Of a stretch of 22,211 bases of DNA, positions 14,786 through 21,438 are shown in pieces. Under the pieces are notes generated by a model. It saw nothing but the letters and a program-made list of their open reading frames with translations, was not told the DNA's origin and made no database searches. Each line of letters starts with the position of its first letter. Positions within the stretch are counted from its first letter, which is position 1. Source of the DNA: JAWLBR01 sp041687495 (GTDB lineage Bacteria > Bacillota > Limnochordia > DTU087 > JAAYGB01); NCBI GenBank assembly GCA_041687495.1, contig JAWLBR010000047.1:1-22211 (forward strand). The letters are read 5' to 3'. The position numbers were made by a program, and so were the translations under genes.

Positions 14786-16192
14786 ATGTGTCGTTTTTCC
14801 CCTTGGACTAGAAACAGACGACTCAGACCAACAAGAACTGCCCTTCCCCTTAGACTCAGTTTGCTCTTATCTCTTCTTGTCCTAGCTGCTCCATTTCACG
14901 CATTGGCAGCCGAAGTGGCGGCATTGGACGAAGTCGTAACAGCCATCGATACCATCTGGGTGCTTTTGGCCGCATTCTTGGTTTTCTTTATGCAGGCGGG
15001 ATTTGCTTTGGTGGAGTCAGGGCTAACCCGATCCAAGAACACCGGAAACATCATCATGAAAAACGTGATGGACTTCTCAGTTGGATCGATCCTGTATTGG
15101 ATTATAGGATTTGCGCTGATGTTTGGCGTTGGCAACAAGTTCGTCGGGCATGCAGGTCTGTTTACATCTGGCAAATTTGACCACCTCGGTCTTGGGATAC
15201 CACTGCCGGCCTTCTGGCTGTTCCAGGCAGTCTTTGCCGCTACTGCAGCCACCATTGTCTCCGGCGCCATGGCCGAAAGAACTAAGTACGGCAGCTACCT
15301 CATCTACAGTGCTGTCATTTCGGGACTCATCTACCCCATCGTTGGACACTGGACATGGGGCGGAGGCTGGCTGGCAGATTTGGGGTTCATTGACTTTGCC
15401 GGATCAACGGTCGTCCACTCGGTCGGCGGATGGGCGGCCCTGGCAGGAGCAATGGTACTTGGGCCGAGGCTTGGGCGGTTCAACAAGGATGGCAGCGGCA
15501 ACACCATCCACGGACACAACCTGCTTGTGGCAGCTCTAGGCGTCTTCATTCTGTGGTTCGGCTGGTTTGGATTCAACCCGGGTAGCACTTTGTCTGCAAT
15601 GGATAGCTCCGTAGCCCAAATCGCAGTGAACACCAATCTAGCTGCGGCCTCCGGTAGCCTGTTTGCCATGATTGTAAGCTGGTACGTGTATAAGAAGGCC
15701 GACGTTAGCATGACCCTCAACGGCGCTTTGGCCGGCCTGGTGGCCATCACTGCAGGATGTGCTTCGGTCGCTAATGTCAGTTCGCTCATAATAGGCGCCA
15801 TAGCTGGTATTGTGGTTGTCTATGCCAGTATTGGGCTAGAAAAACTTCGCATCGACGACCCGGTGGGAGCGTTTCCCGTGCACGGTGTCTGCGGAGTACT
15901 CGGAACCCTTCTCGTTGGAGTTTTTGCCAAAGACGGTGGTCTGCTGACTGGAGGCGGCGTGGGGCTACTGTTCACCCAGACCGTTGGCGTACTGGCAACA
16001 TTCGTTTGGACGTTCCCACTGGCCTACGGACTCTTCAGCATTCTCGCCAAGACTGTCGGCCTAAGAGTCTCAGAGCTCGAGGAACTAGAGGGGCTAGACC
16101 TAGGCGAACACGGGCACTCAGCCTACCCGGAGCGGATGGAATGGGAACGGTATATCCACTTACTCGCTCCCCGAAGCGATCTGCCAAGATAG
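14786..16192 (+). CDS. amt: Ammonium transporter (Amt family)
   Basis: Imports ammonium/ammonia across the cytoplasmic membrane. Residues 1-42 are a signal peptide (Arg-rich start, LSLLLSLLVLAAPF, cleavage after AHALA-type site HALAA), then 11 membrane helices. Family motifs: GFALVESG, AMAERTKYGSYL, GHWTWGGGWL (first pore histidine), FAGSTVVHSVGG, WFGFNPGS, NGALAGLVAITAGC and FPVHGVCGVLGT (second pore histidine). ATG at 14786 follows AAGGAG by 8 nt. The C-terminal tail ends LAPRSDLPR and has a GLRVS-E-E-GLD segment, the usual PII-contact region, but no glnK follows. The neighbour downstream is nadE (77 nt). Probably regulated through the repeated boxes upstream. Confidence 0.97.
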   Translation: MCRFSPWTRNRRLRPTRTALPLRLSLLLSLLVLAAPFHALAAEVAALDEVVTAIDTIWVLLAAFLVFFMQAGFALVESGLTRSKNTGNIIMKNVMDFSVGSILYWIIGFALMFGVGNKFVGHAGLFTSGKFDHLGLGIPLPAFWLFQAVFAATAATIVSGAMAERTKYGSYLIYSAVISGLIYPIVGHWTWGGGWLADLGFIDFAGSTVVHSVGGWAALAGAMVLGPRLGRFNKDGSGNTIHGHNLLVAALGVFILWFGWFGFNPGSTLSAMDSSVAQIAVNTNLAAASGSLFAMIVSWYVYKKADVSMTLNGALAGLVAITAGCASVANVSSLIIGAIAGIVVVYASIGLEKLRIDDPVGAFPVHGVCGVLGTLLVGVFAKDGGLLTGGGVGLLFTQTVGVLATFVWTFPLAYGLFSILAKTVGLRVSELEELEGLDLGEHGHSAYPERMEWERYIHLLAPRSDLPR

Positions 16193-16269
16193 CGCCCTAC
16201 TGCCAATAGAGCCTAGAAAAACACACCGTATAGACTAAGATCCCCCCACTTGAGAGGAGAATAAACAAG

Positions 16270-17037
16270 ATGACTGACACTGCTCAGATATCGGCAGACG
16301 GTAAACAGGTTACATCTGACACCGTTGCTCATCTGGTCGCTTGGCTGGCAAAACAGCTTACTGCCTCCCAGGCCAAGGGCTTCGTAGTTGGCCTAAGCGG
16401 CGGGCTCGACTCTGCCGTAACTGCCGCCCTGTGCAAGCAGGCGTGTCCCAACGCTACCCTTGGCGTCATCCTACCCATCGGCAGCAATCCAGTCGACGCC
16501 GCTGATGCCGAACTCACTGCCAAGCACCTTCACCTGCCGGTACGCAAGATTGACTTGACCGGGATCTTCGAGCTCTTTCTGCGGGAGCTTAGCAGCTGGG
16601 GAAGCCACAACCCCCAGCAGCAGATGGCTCTGGCCAACCTCAAGCCCCGACTGAGAATGACCAGTCTGTACTTCATCGCCAACGAATACAACTACCTGGT
16701 CGCCGGCACCGGAAACCGCAGCGAACTAGAGCTAGGTTATTTCACCAAGTACGGAGACGGCGGCGCAGATCTGCTTCCCATCGGAGCCCTGACCAAGACC
16801 CAGGTTAGGCAGTTGGCTAGACTGCTAAACATCCCCAAGAAAATCATCGACCGTGTCCCATCGGCCGATCTGTGGGAGGGTCAAAATGATGAATCAGAGT
16901 TGGGACTGACTTACGCCGAGATCGATACGTACCTCCTGGAAGGGACGGCCAGCCCCGTCACCGCTCTAGCTGTGGACGAGAAGCGCAAAGCCACAGCCCA
17001 CAAAAGGCAGATGCCGCCGATTGGGGAATTCAGATGA
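16270..17037 (+). CDS. nadE: NH3-dependent NAD+ synthetase
   Basis: Catalyses the last step of NAD+ synthesis: nicotinate adenine dinucleotide + ATP + NH3 gives NAD+. The N-type ATP-pyrophosphatase loop is VGLSGGLDSAV (SGGLDS at 43-48). Further motifs: NLKPRLRMTSLYFIAN, VAGTGNRSELELGYFTKYGDGGADLLPIG and PSADLWEGQNDESELG. 255 residues matches the short, glutaminase-lacking form that takes free ammonia. ATG at 16270 follows GAGAGGAG. Its position right after the ammonium transporter, with a 77-nt gap and TATAGA near 16228, suggests either co-transcription or a second promoter; the pairing links ammonia uptake to an ammonia-consuming enzyme. Confidence 0.97.
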   Translation: MTDTAQISADGKQVTSDTVAHLVAWLAKQLTASQAKGFVVGLSGGLDSAVTAALCKQACPNATLGVILPIGSNPVDAADAELTAKHLHLPVRKIDLTGIFELFLRELSSWGSHNPQQQMALANLKPRLRMTSLYFIANEYNYLVAGTGNRSELELGYFTKYGDGGADLLPIGALTKTQVRQLARLLNIPKKIIDRVPSADLWEGQNDESELGLTYAEIDTYLLEGTASPVTALAVDEKRKATAHKRQMPPIGEFR

Positions 17038-17050
17038 AATCGCCGCTTAG

Positions 17051-17087
17051 GACAAGGCATTGGGCGATCCGGGCCCAATGCCTTGTC
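17051..17087. terminator. Long hairpin between convergent nadE and DUF711 genes
   Basis: A perfect 15-bp inverted repeat GACAAGGCATTGGGC / GCCCAATGCCTTGTC with a 7-nt loop sits 14 nt after the nadE stop and 6 nt before the stop of the convergent gene. Neither side has a U-tract, so it is a terminator-like barrier or 3'-end stabiliser used by both transcripts. Confidence 0.75.
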
Positions 17088-17092
17088 TCCCA

Positions 17093-18454
17093 TTAGTTGA
17101 TTAGCGCCTGGAGCGGAGCTGGAATTCGACCAGCCCGTCCGATCATTTTCTGAGGAGAGAAGCGATTCACTGCCATAACGGGAGCTCGGCCCAACAGCCC
17201 CCCGAACTCCACAACATCGCCCTCCTTCTTGCCCGGGACTGGAATGACCCTGACCGCCGTGGTCTTCTTATTGATCATCCCAATGGCTGCTTCATCGGCG
17301 ATGATGCCTGAAATGATGGCAGGACTCACGTCACCGGGCAGAGCGATCATGTCTAGACCCACCGAGCAGACACAGGTCATGGCTTCAAGCTTTGCTAGAG
17401 TCAAGGCCTCGTCTTGAACGGCTCGAATCATGCCATTGTCTTCACTCACCGGAATGAAAGCCCCACTGAGTCCGCCAACATAGGAACTGGCCATTGCTCC
17501 CCCCTTTTTCACTGCGTCGTTAAGCAAAGCCAAAGCGGCAATGGTACCGTGGGTTCCGGCGCGCTCCAGTCCAATCTCTTCCAGGATTTCTGCTACACTA
17601 TCGCCCATGGCGTTCGTGGGCGCCAAGGATAGATCCATGATGCCAAAGGGCACATTGAGACGTTCAGCCACCACCCGACCAATTAGCTCACCGGCTCGGG
17701 TTATCTTAAATGCTGTCCTTTTGATCACGCTGGCTACTTCCCCCAGATCTGCATCTGGGAAACGTCTCAAAGCGTTCAAGACTACGCCGGGACCGCTGAC
17801 CCCAACATTGATGACCGCCTCAGGCTCACCGGAGCCGTGGAACGCACCAGCCATGAAGGGGTTGTCCTCCACAGGATTGCAGAACACAACCAGCTTGGCA
17901 CAGGCGATCCCGCTATCCACTGCCGTGCGCTCTGCTGCCGCTTTGATTACTTGACCCATCTGCTTGACAGCATCCATATTGATGCCGGTTTTCGTTGACC
18001 CCACCGATACCGAAGAGCACACCCGGGAGGTCTTCGCCAATGCTTCCGGGAGAGCCAAAATGAGGTTTCTGTCACCGGATGCCATCCCCTTGTGGACCAG
18101 CGCCGAAAATCCGCCGAGGAAATCAACCCCTAATTCCTTAGCTGCCAGGTCGAGCACCCGTGCTAGTTCAACAGCCTGCTCTTGGCTGCACCGCCCCAGC
18201 AGATGCGCTGCTGGGGTGATGGATATGCGTTTGTTGATAATCGGGATTCCATACTCATAACCAACTTGCTCGACTACGGCGGTCAAGTTCCGCGCACACC
18301 CAGTGATCTTCTGGTTGACGTTGTCTTTGAGCCTCTCAAAGTCCGCGTCGGCACAATCGTAGAGACTGATGCCCATGGTTACCGTCCTAATGTCCAGATT
18401 CTCCATTTGCACCATCCGGATTGTCTCCATCATCTCGTTGAAAGCAAGCGCCAT
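17093..18454 (-). CDS. DUF711 / UPF0210 (PFL-family) protein
   Basis: A conserved protein of the UPF0210/DUF711 family, which folds like pyruvate formate-lyase; its activity is not established. 453 residues, full length. Conserved blocks: GISLYDCAD, VGYEYGIPIINKRISITP, DFLGGFSALVHKGM, VGSTKTGINMDAV, VFCNPVEDNPFMAGAFHGSGEPEAVINVGVSGPGVV, SLAPTNAMGDSVAEILEEIGLERAGTHGTIAALALLNDAVKKGG and LPGDVSPAIISGIIADEAAIGMINKKTTAVR. I see no glycyl-radical RVxG[YW] motif at the C-terminus, so it should not be called a radical enzyme. ATG at 18454 follows GGGGAGGAGGG. It is the second gene of the glycine-riboswitch operon, 15 nt after the ACT gene. Confidence 0.95.
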   Translation of the reverse strand: MALAFNEMMETIRMVQMENLDIRTVTMGISLYDCADADFERLKDNVNQKITGCARNLTAVVEQVGYEYGIPIINKRISITPAAHLLGRCSQEQAVELARVLDLAAKELGVDFLGGFSALVHKGMASGDRNLILALPEALAKTSRVCSSVSVGSTKTGINMDAVKQMGQVIKAAAERTAVDSGIACAKLVVFCNPVEDNPFMAGAFHGSGEPEAVINVGVSGPGVVLNALRRFPDADLGEVASVIKRTAFKITRAGELIGRVVAERLNVPFGIMDLSLAPTNAMGDSVAEILEEIGLERAGTHGTIAALALLNDAVKKGGAMASSYVGGLSGAFIPVSEDNGMIRAVQDEALTLAKLEAMTCVCSVGLDMIALPGDVSPAIISGIIADEAAIGMINKKTTAVRVIPVPGKKEGDVVEFGGLLGRAPVMAVNRFSPQKMIGRAGRIPAPLQALIN

Positions 18455-18469
18455 CGAATCCCTCCTCCC

Positions 18470-18748
18470 CTACACCCGGTGCATTGCCACAAAAACGTCT
18501 TCCAACTGGATGTTGATCTTGAGTCCCAAGCTTACGCCCAGTCCATCCAGCCTGTCCCTGACCATATCAAGTCCAACTTCAGCTTGCTGTAAGTCTACGA
18601 TCATCATCATGGTGAAAAAGTCCTGCAAAATCGTCTGACTGATATCCAGCACATTTACCCTGCTCTCCGCCAAGACCCTGGTCACCTCAGCTATGATCCC
18701 AATCTGGTCTTTACCGATCACACTGACAACTGCCCGCCTATCACCCAT
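18470..18748 (-). CDS. ACT-domain protein, UPF0237 family
   Basis: A single ACT domain of 92 residues: VVSVIGKDQIGIIAEVTRVLAESRVNVLDISQTILQDFFTMMMIVDL, with the beta-alpha-beta core and the DQIGI loop where ACT domains bind amino acids, then a second half-domain (DRLDGLGVSLGLKINIQLEDVFVAMHRV). It is most similar to UPF0237 proteins and to the ACT domains of the glycine-cleavage repressor GcvR. ATG at 18748 follows GGGAG by 8 nt. The first gene after a glycine riboswitch and terminator, and 15 nt before the DUF711 gene, so it is a likely glycine-responsive partner of DUF711. The ligand is inferred, not shown. Confidence 0.94.
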   Translation of the reverse strand: MGDRRAVVSVIGKDQIGIIAEVTRVLAESRVNVLDISQTILQDFFTMMMIVDLQQAEVGLDMVRDRLDGLGVSLGLKINIQLEDVFVAMHRV

Positions 18749-18767
18749 GTCTTCATCTCCCTCGGTC

Positions 18768-18803
18768 AAAAAAAATAAGAGGTTGACCCAAAGTCCAACC
18801 TCT
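18768..18803 (-). terminator. Riboswitch terminator before the ACT gene
   Basis: On the minus strand AGAGGTTGGAC - TTTGG - GTCAACCTCT forms a 10-bp stem with one bulged G, followed by TATTTTTTTT. It ends 8 nt before the ribosome binding site of the ACT gene, so it must be read through or melted for expression. It lies 43 nt after the glycine aptamer. Confidence 0.93.
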
Positions 18804-18846
18804 CATCTCATCAAGAAACTCACCTAATGCCTTAGGAGTGTTCCCT

Positions 18847-18912
18847 GCTTCCGTACTTTTGCCTGAGATTGTGAACCCTTCGGCGCCGCCAGCTGGCGGT
18901 CTCTCGAGAAGC
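18847..18912 (-). promoter_or_regulatory. Glycine riboswitch (single aptamer)
   Basis: The minus strand shows the glycine-aptamer signature in order: GAGAGACC (18907-18900 region), hairpin CCGCCAGCTGGCGG, GGCGCCGAAGG, AATCTCAGGCAAAAG, closed by a GCTTC/GAAGC P1 helix. These match the conserved GAGAGACC, GCCGAAGG and CUCAGGCAAAAG blocks of gcvT-type riboswitches. Only one aptamer is seen; a 6-bp hairpin GCCTGT/ACAGGC immediately 5' (18919-18939) may be the ghost-aptamer helix of a singleton. Downstream are a 5-bp CCTAA/TTAGG hairpin (18823-18836) and the terminator. Controls the ACT-DUF711 operon. Confidence 0.92.
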
Positions 18913-18980
18913 TGCTCCGCCTGTAGTTATCCCACAGGCCTCATCGCTTGTATCTAGTTTTGTCCCTGCTATGATGCACC

Positions 18981-18989
18981 ATTATACCA
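18981..18989 (-). promoter_or_regulatory. Extended -10 promoter of the riboswitch operon
   Basis: On the minus strand TGGTATAAT is a perfect TATAAT with an upstream TGn extension. No good -35 is seen 17 bp away. Transcription would begin near 18974, giving a leader that contains the aptamer and terminator. Confidence 0.7.
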
Positions 18990-19061
18990 CAAGATGATAA
19001 GTGGGCTAGGACAGTTTACCATAATTTCACTTCAGCACCGCAGACGGCAAGTTTCCGGCAG

Positions 19062-20108
19062 CTATTTGTCCTCATACACTCCGTATGTTTTCGCCGTCTC
19101 AATAATCACTTCGGCGCTACGCAAACTAGCATTGGCTGGATACTCGCACCCGGTGGCCAAAATGAAGCCTCCCCCGGCTTTGTACTGGTCAATTTGTTTC
19201 TCACACTCAGCCCGGACCTCCTCTTCTGAGGCATCGATCACCCAGGTCGGGTCGACATGGCCGATTAAGGCAGTTTTGCTGCCGTACTTTTCCTTGAGTT
19301 CCGCCGGTGATTTGACATCGTCAGGTAGATGCAGGAACGAAATCGCCTCTGGCTGCATGGCCTCAATCTGAGCATCGAAGTAGATTCCCTTTCCACAGTT
19401 GTGAATCATGAACATCCGTCCTCGGTCGTGGACATGGGCAGCAATTCGCTTCACGTATCCACCTTCAAACTCCCGCCACATGTCTTTGCTCATAATGGAT
19501 TGGGAGGCAAAGAGAGTGTCCAGCATGATAGCGTGGACGCCCGTATCGATTAGTACATCACAGTAATCGATCAGAGTCTGAGTCACTGCTTCCACGGCCT
19601 GCTTAACTCTGTCTGGTTCCAGCACGATATCCATAAAAAGATCCGCCTGCCCCCGGAGCATACTCGTGATTCCCAACGGGCCAAAGACAAAAGCCACTAT
19701 CGGAACCTCTTTCCCCTTCGCCTTAACGAGCTTATCACACAGTTTGATGTGCTCACTCATCCTGGGAGTAAGGCGAGGATTAATGGGCTTAATTCTGCTG
19801 TAGCCTGCGGCTTCCGTAATCAATGGATTAGCATAATCGGGACTGGCTGCCTCATCCTTAGGATAGTTGATTTTGGCCCCAAAATCGGCCGCCTCAACAG
19901 ATAGGTCGGTCAGGGTACAGATCACATCCAGGCCGTACTTTTCTGTGATCTTTACATACGCTTCTGCACACACATCCGCGTCATTTGCCCATGTAGGGTA
20001 GTCTGCTCCCACTAGATGTCGGGAAACCCCATTCAGCAATGGGTAGACCGGAACGCGATCAGGTTCCTGAAACTGCAAAGTTGCTGCTACACGCTCTAAA
20101 GAGTTCAA
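19062..20108 (-). CDS. Uroporphyrinogen decarboxylase (URO-D) family methyltransferase-like protein
   Basis: A TIM-barrel protein of the URO-D/MtaA/MtbA superfamily. The 348 residues carry the zinc-thiol motif of the methylcobamide methyltransferases: H236-x-C238 (MIHNCGKG) and C321 (ATGCEYPANA). True heme URO-Ds lack this, so methyl transfer between a corrinoid and a thiol or pterin is more likely than decarboxylation. Other family marks: RVPVYPLLNG at the start, FGPLGITSMLRG, IMLDTLFAS and GHVDPTWVI. TTG at 20108 follows AGGGGG. No corrinoid protein or other methyltransferase subunit is in the window, so the substrate is unknown. A TATACT at 20163-20158 is a possible -10 for it. Confidence 0.9.
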   Translation of the reverse strand: MNSLERVAATLQFQEPDRVPVYPLLNGVSRHLVGADYPTWANDADVCAEAYVKITEKYGLDVICTLTDLSVEAADFGAKINYPKDEAASPDYANPLITEAAGYSRIKPINPRLTPRMSEHIKLCDKLVKAKGKEVPIVAFVFGPLGITSMLRGQADLFMDIVLEPDRVKQAVEAVTQTLIDYCDVLIDTGVHAIMLDTLFASQSIMSKDMWREFEGGYVKRIAAHVHDRGRMFMIHNCGKGIYFDAQIEAMQPEAISFLHLPDDVKSPAELKEKYGSKTALIGHVDPTWVIDASEEEVRAECEKQIDQYKAGGGFILATGCEYPANASLRSAEVIIETAKTYGVYEDK

Positions 20109-20454
20109 CGTTTCGACCCCCTAATTGAAGTGCCTTGCTCCTGGTGTTGTAAATCTAAGTATAGGGGTAGATAGTGGGTCGGTCTTGTAATTTCTTTAGG
20201 TCTGTGGTGTTTTCTTGTGGTGTAAGGCAGATGATCCACTTGGCATGCCCTTCGCCGACCAGTGGCACCGCAATCGTCGCATCGGGTGAGGATGCAAGCA
20301 CGGCTATTGGTCCATCGGATGGCGCTCAGAAGTACGCAGCCGGCATACGCACTTTTCGCACTTCAGTGCACAATCTGGGCTAATCTGAAAGGATCATCCT
20401 GCTGCCAACTGAATAATGACCATAGTAAGCCATGTTCGGAGAGGAGGCAGCTTC
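20109..20454. other. Divergent intergenic region without a supported gene
   Basis: This 346-bp gap lies between the start of the UroD-like gene (-) and that of the aldo/keto-reductase-like gene (+). It holds a possible minus-strand -10 (TATACT, 20163-20158) for the former and the GAGAGGAGG ribosome binding site of the latter. A minus-strand open stretch of 56 codons (20155-20325), preceded by an in-frame TGA, has protein-like composition but no start with a ribosome binding site, so no gene is called. Confidence 0.6.
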
Positions 20455-21291
20455 ATGGTAGAGGGAAAGATGCCCAACATTAGCTTTGGTCCTTATTCAC
20501 TGTCACGGCTTGTGCTTGGTGCTAATCCGATTAACGCTGGATCACATCTGTCTCGATTTGTAGACATGCAGATGCAGCGGTTTTTTACCGAAGAGAGGGT
20601 CTTGGAGCTTTTGTGGCATTGTCAGCACCTGGGGATCAACACGTGGCAGTCTAGCCCGATGAACCTGGATATCTACCAGAAGTTTCAGGAACAGGGTGGG
20701 CAAATGCACTATATTTCACTGGTTCACAACGACCCCGATGATTCACAGATGCTGGAATCCGTCGTTGCGGCAGGCGCCATCGCCGGGGCTCATCATGGGG
20801 AATTCACTGACCGTCTGTGGAAGTCGGGGAAGGTTGACGCAGTTCGGGAGTACTGTAAGCGCATTCGGGATGCTGGCTTGATGGTCGGTGTGTCTACCCA
20901 TATCCCGGACGTAGTCGACCACATCATCTCCCAGGATTGGGATATAGATTTTCTCATGTGCTGTGTCTACGAACGACACCGCACCCGGGAAGAACTGCAG
21001 ACCCTGTTGGGCGAGGTTCCCATCCGCATTCCAGAAGTCTACCTAGAGAGCGACCCGGCCCGGATGTTCAAAGCTATGCGGCAGACCGACAAGCCCTGCC
21101 TGGCGTTCAAGATTCTGGCTGCCGGTCGACTATGTGAGCGTCAGGAAACGGTGGAGCAGGCCTTTAGAAGCACATTTGAGCAGATGAAACCAACCGATGC
21201 TGTTATCGTTGGTATTTACCCGGAATACGAAGATCAAGCAACAATCAACGCCGAGTATGTCCGCAGATTCAGCACTTTGAGTCACGGGTGA
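20455..21291 (+). CDS. Aldo/keto reductase-like protein, possibly inactive
   Basis: The 278 residues resemble the aldo/keto reductase TIM barrel: LSRLVLGANPINAG at the N-terminus, a helix LELLWHCQHLGINTWQSS where AKRs have their 'G-N-x-x-D-T-A' strand, and at the C-terminus KILAAGRL and DAVIVGIYPEYEDQATINAEYVRRF, the usual NADPH-binding strand region. The catalytic Tyr of the Asp-Tyr-Lys-His tetrad is not seen at its expected place: the segment reads NTWQSSPMNLD. It may be a pseudoenzyme or a different activity on the same fold; an alternative is another TIM-barrel family. ATG at 20455 follows GAGAGGAGG by 7 nt. Divergent from the UroD-like gene. Confidence 0.7.
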   Translation: MVEGKMPNISFGPYSLSRLVLGANPINAGSHLSRFVDMQMQRFFTEERVLELLWHCQHLGINTWQSSPMNLDIYQKFQEQGGQMHYISLVHNDPDDSQMLESVVAAGAIAGAHHGEFTDRLWKSGKVDAVREYCKRIRDAGLMVGVSTHIPDVVDHIISQDWDIDFLMCCVYERHRTREELQTLLGEVPIRIPEVYLESDPARMFKAMRQTDKPCLAFKILAAGRLCERQETVEQAFRSTFEQMKPTDAVIVGIYPEYEDQATINAEYVRRFSTLSHG

Positions 21292-21438
21292 CAAACAAAC
21301 GGCCGCTCCCTGTCTAGCTGATCGGCTATTCCCGCGGCAAACACTCGTGGGAGGGGTATAGTAGAACTAAAGCGAAGGTTTAGAGGTGAACTTGATCACC
21401 ACCACACGAGATCTGTGATAGAGAAGGGGCAGAACCAG

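Noticed and set aside
17093..18454. DUF711 protein as a glycyl-radical enzyme because of its PFL-like fold
   Set aside because: No C-terminal RVxG[YW] glycyl-radical motif and no activating radical-SAM gene nearby.
18919..18939. Second glycine aptamer (tandem riboswitch)
   Set aside because: Only a simple hairpin is present 5' of the aptamer; the conserved GCCGAAGG and CUCAGGCAAAAG blocks occur once.
20155..20379. Minus-strand reading frame with an internal TGA, considered as a selenoprotein or pseudogene remnant
   Set aside because: Only 56 codons after the TGA, no ribosome binding site, no convincing SECIS-type hairpin after the TGA (the nearby CCATC-C-GATGG has a one-base loop) and no recognisable family.
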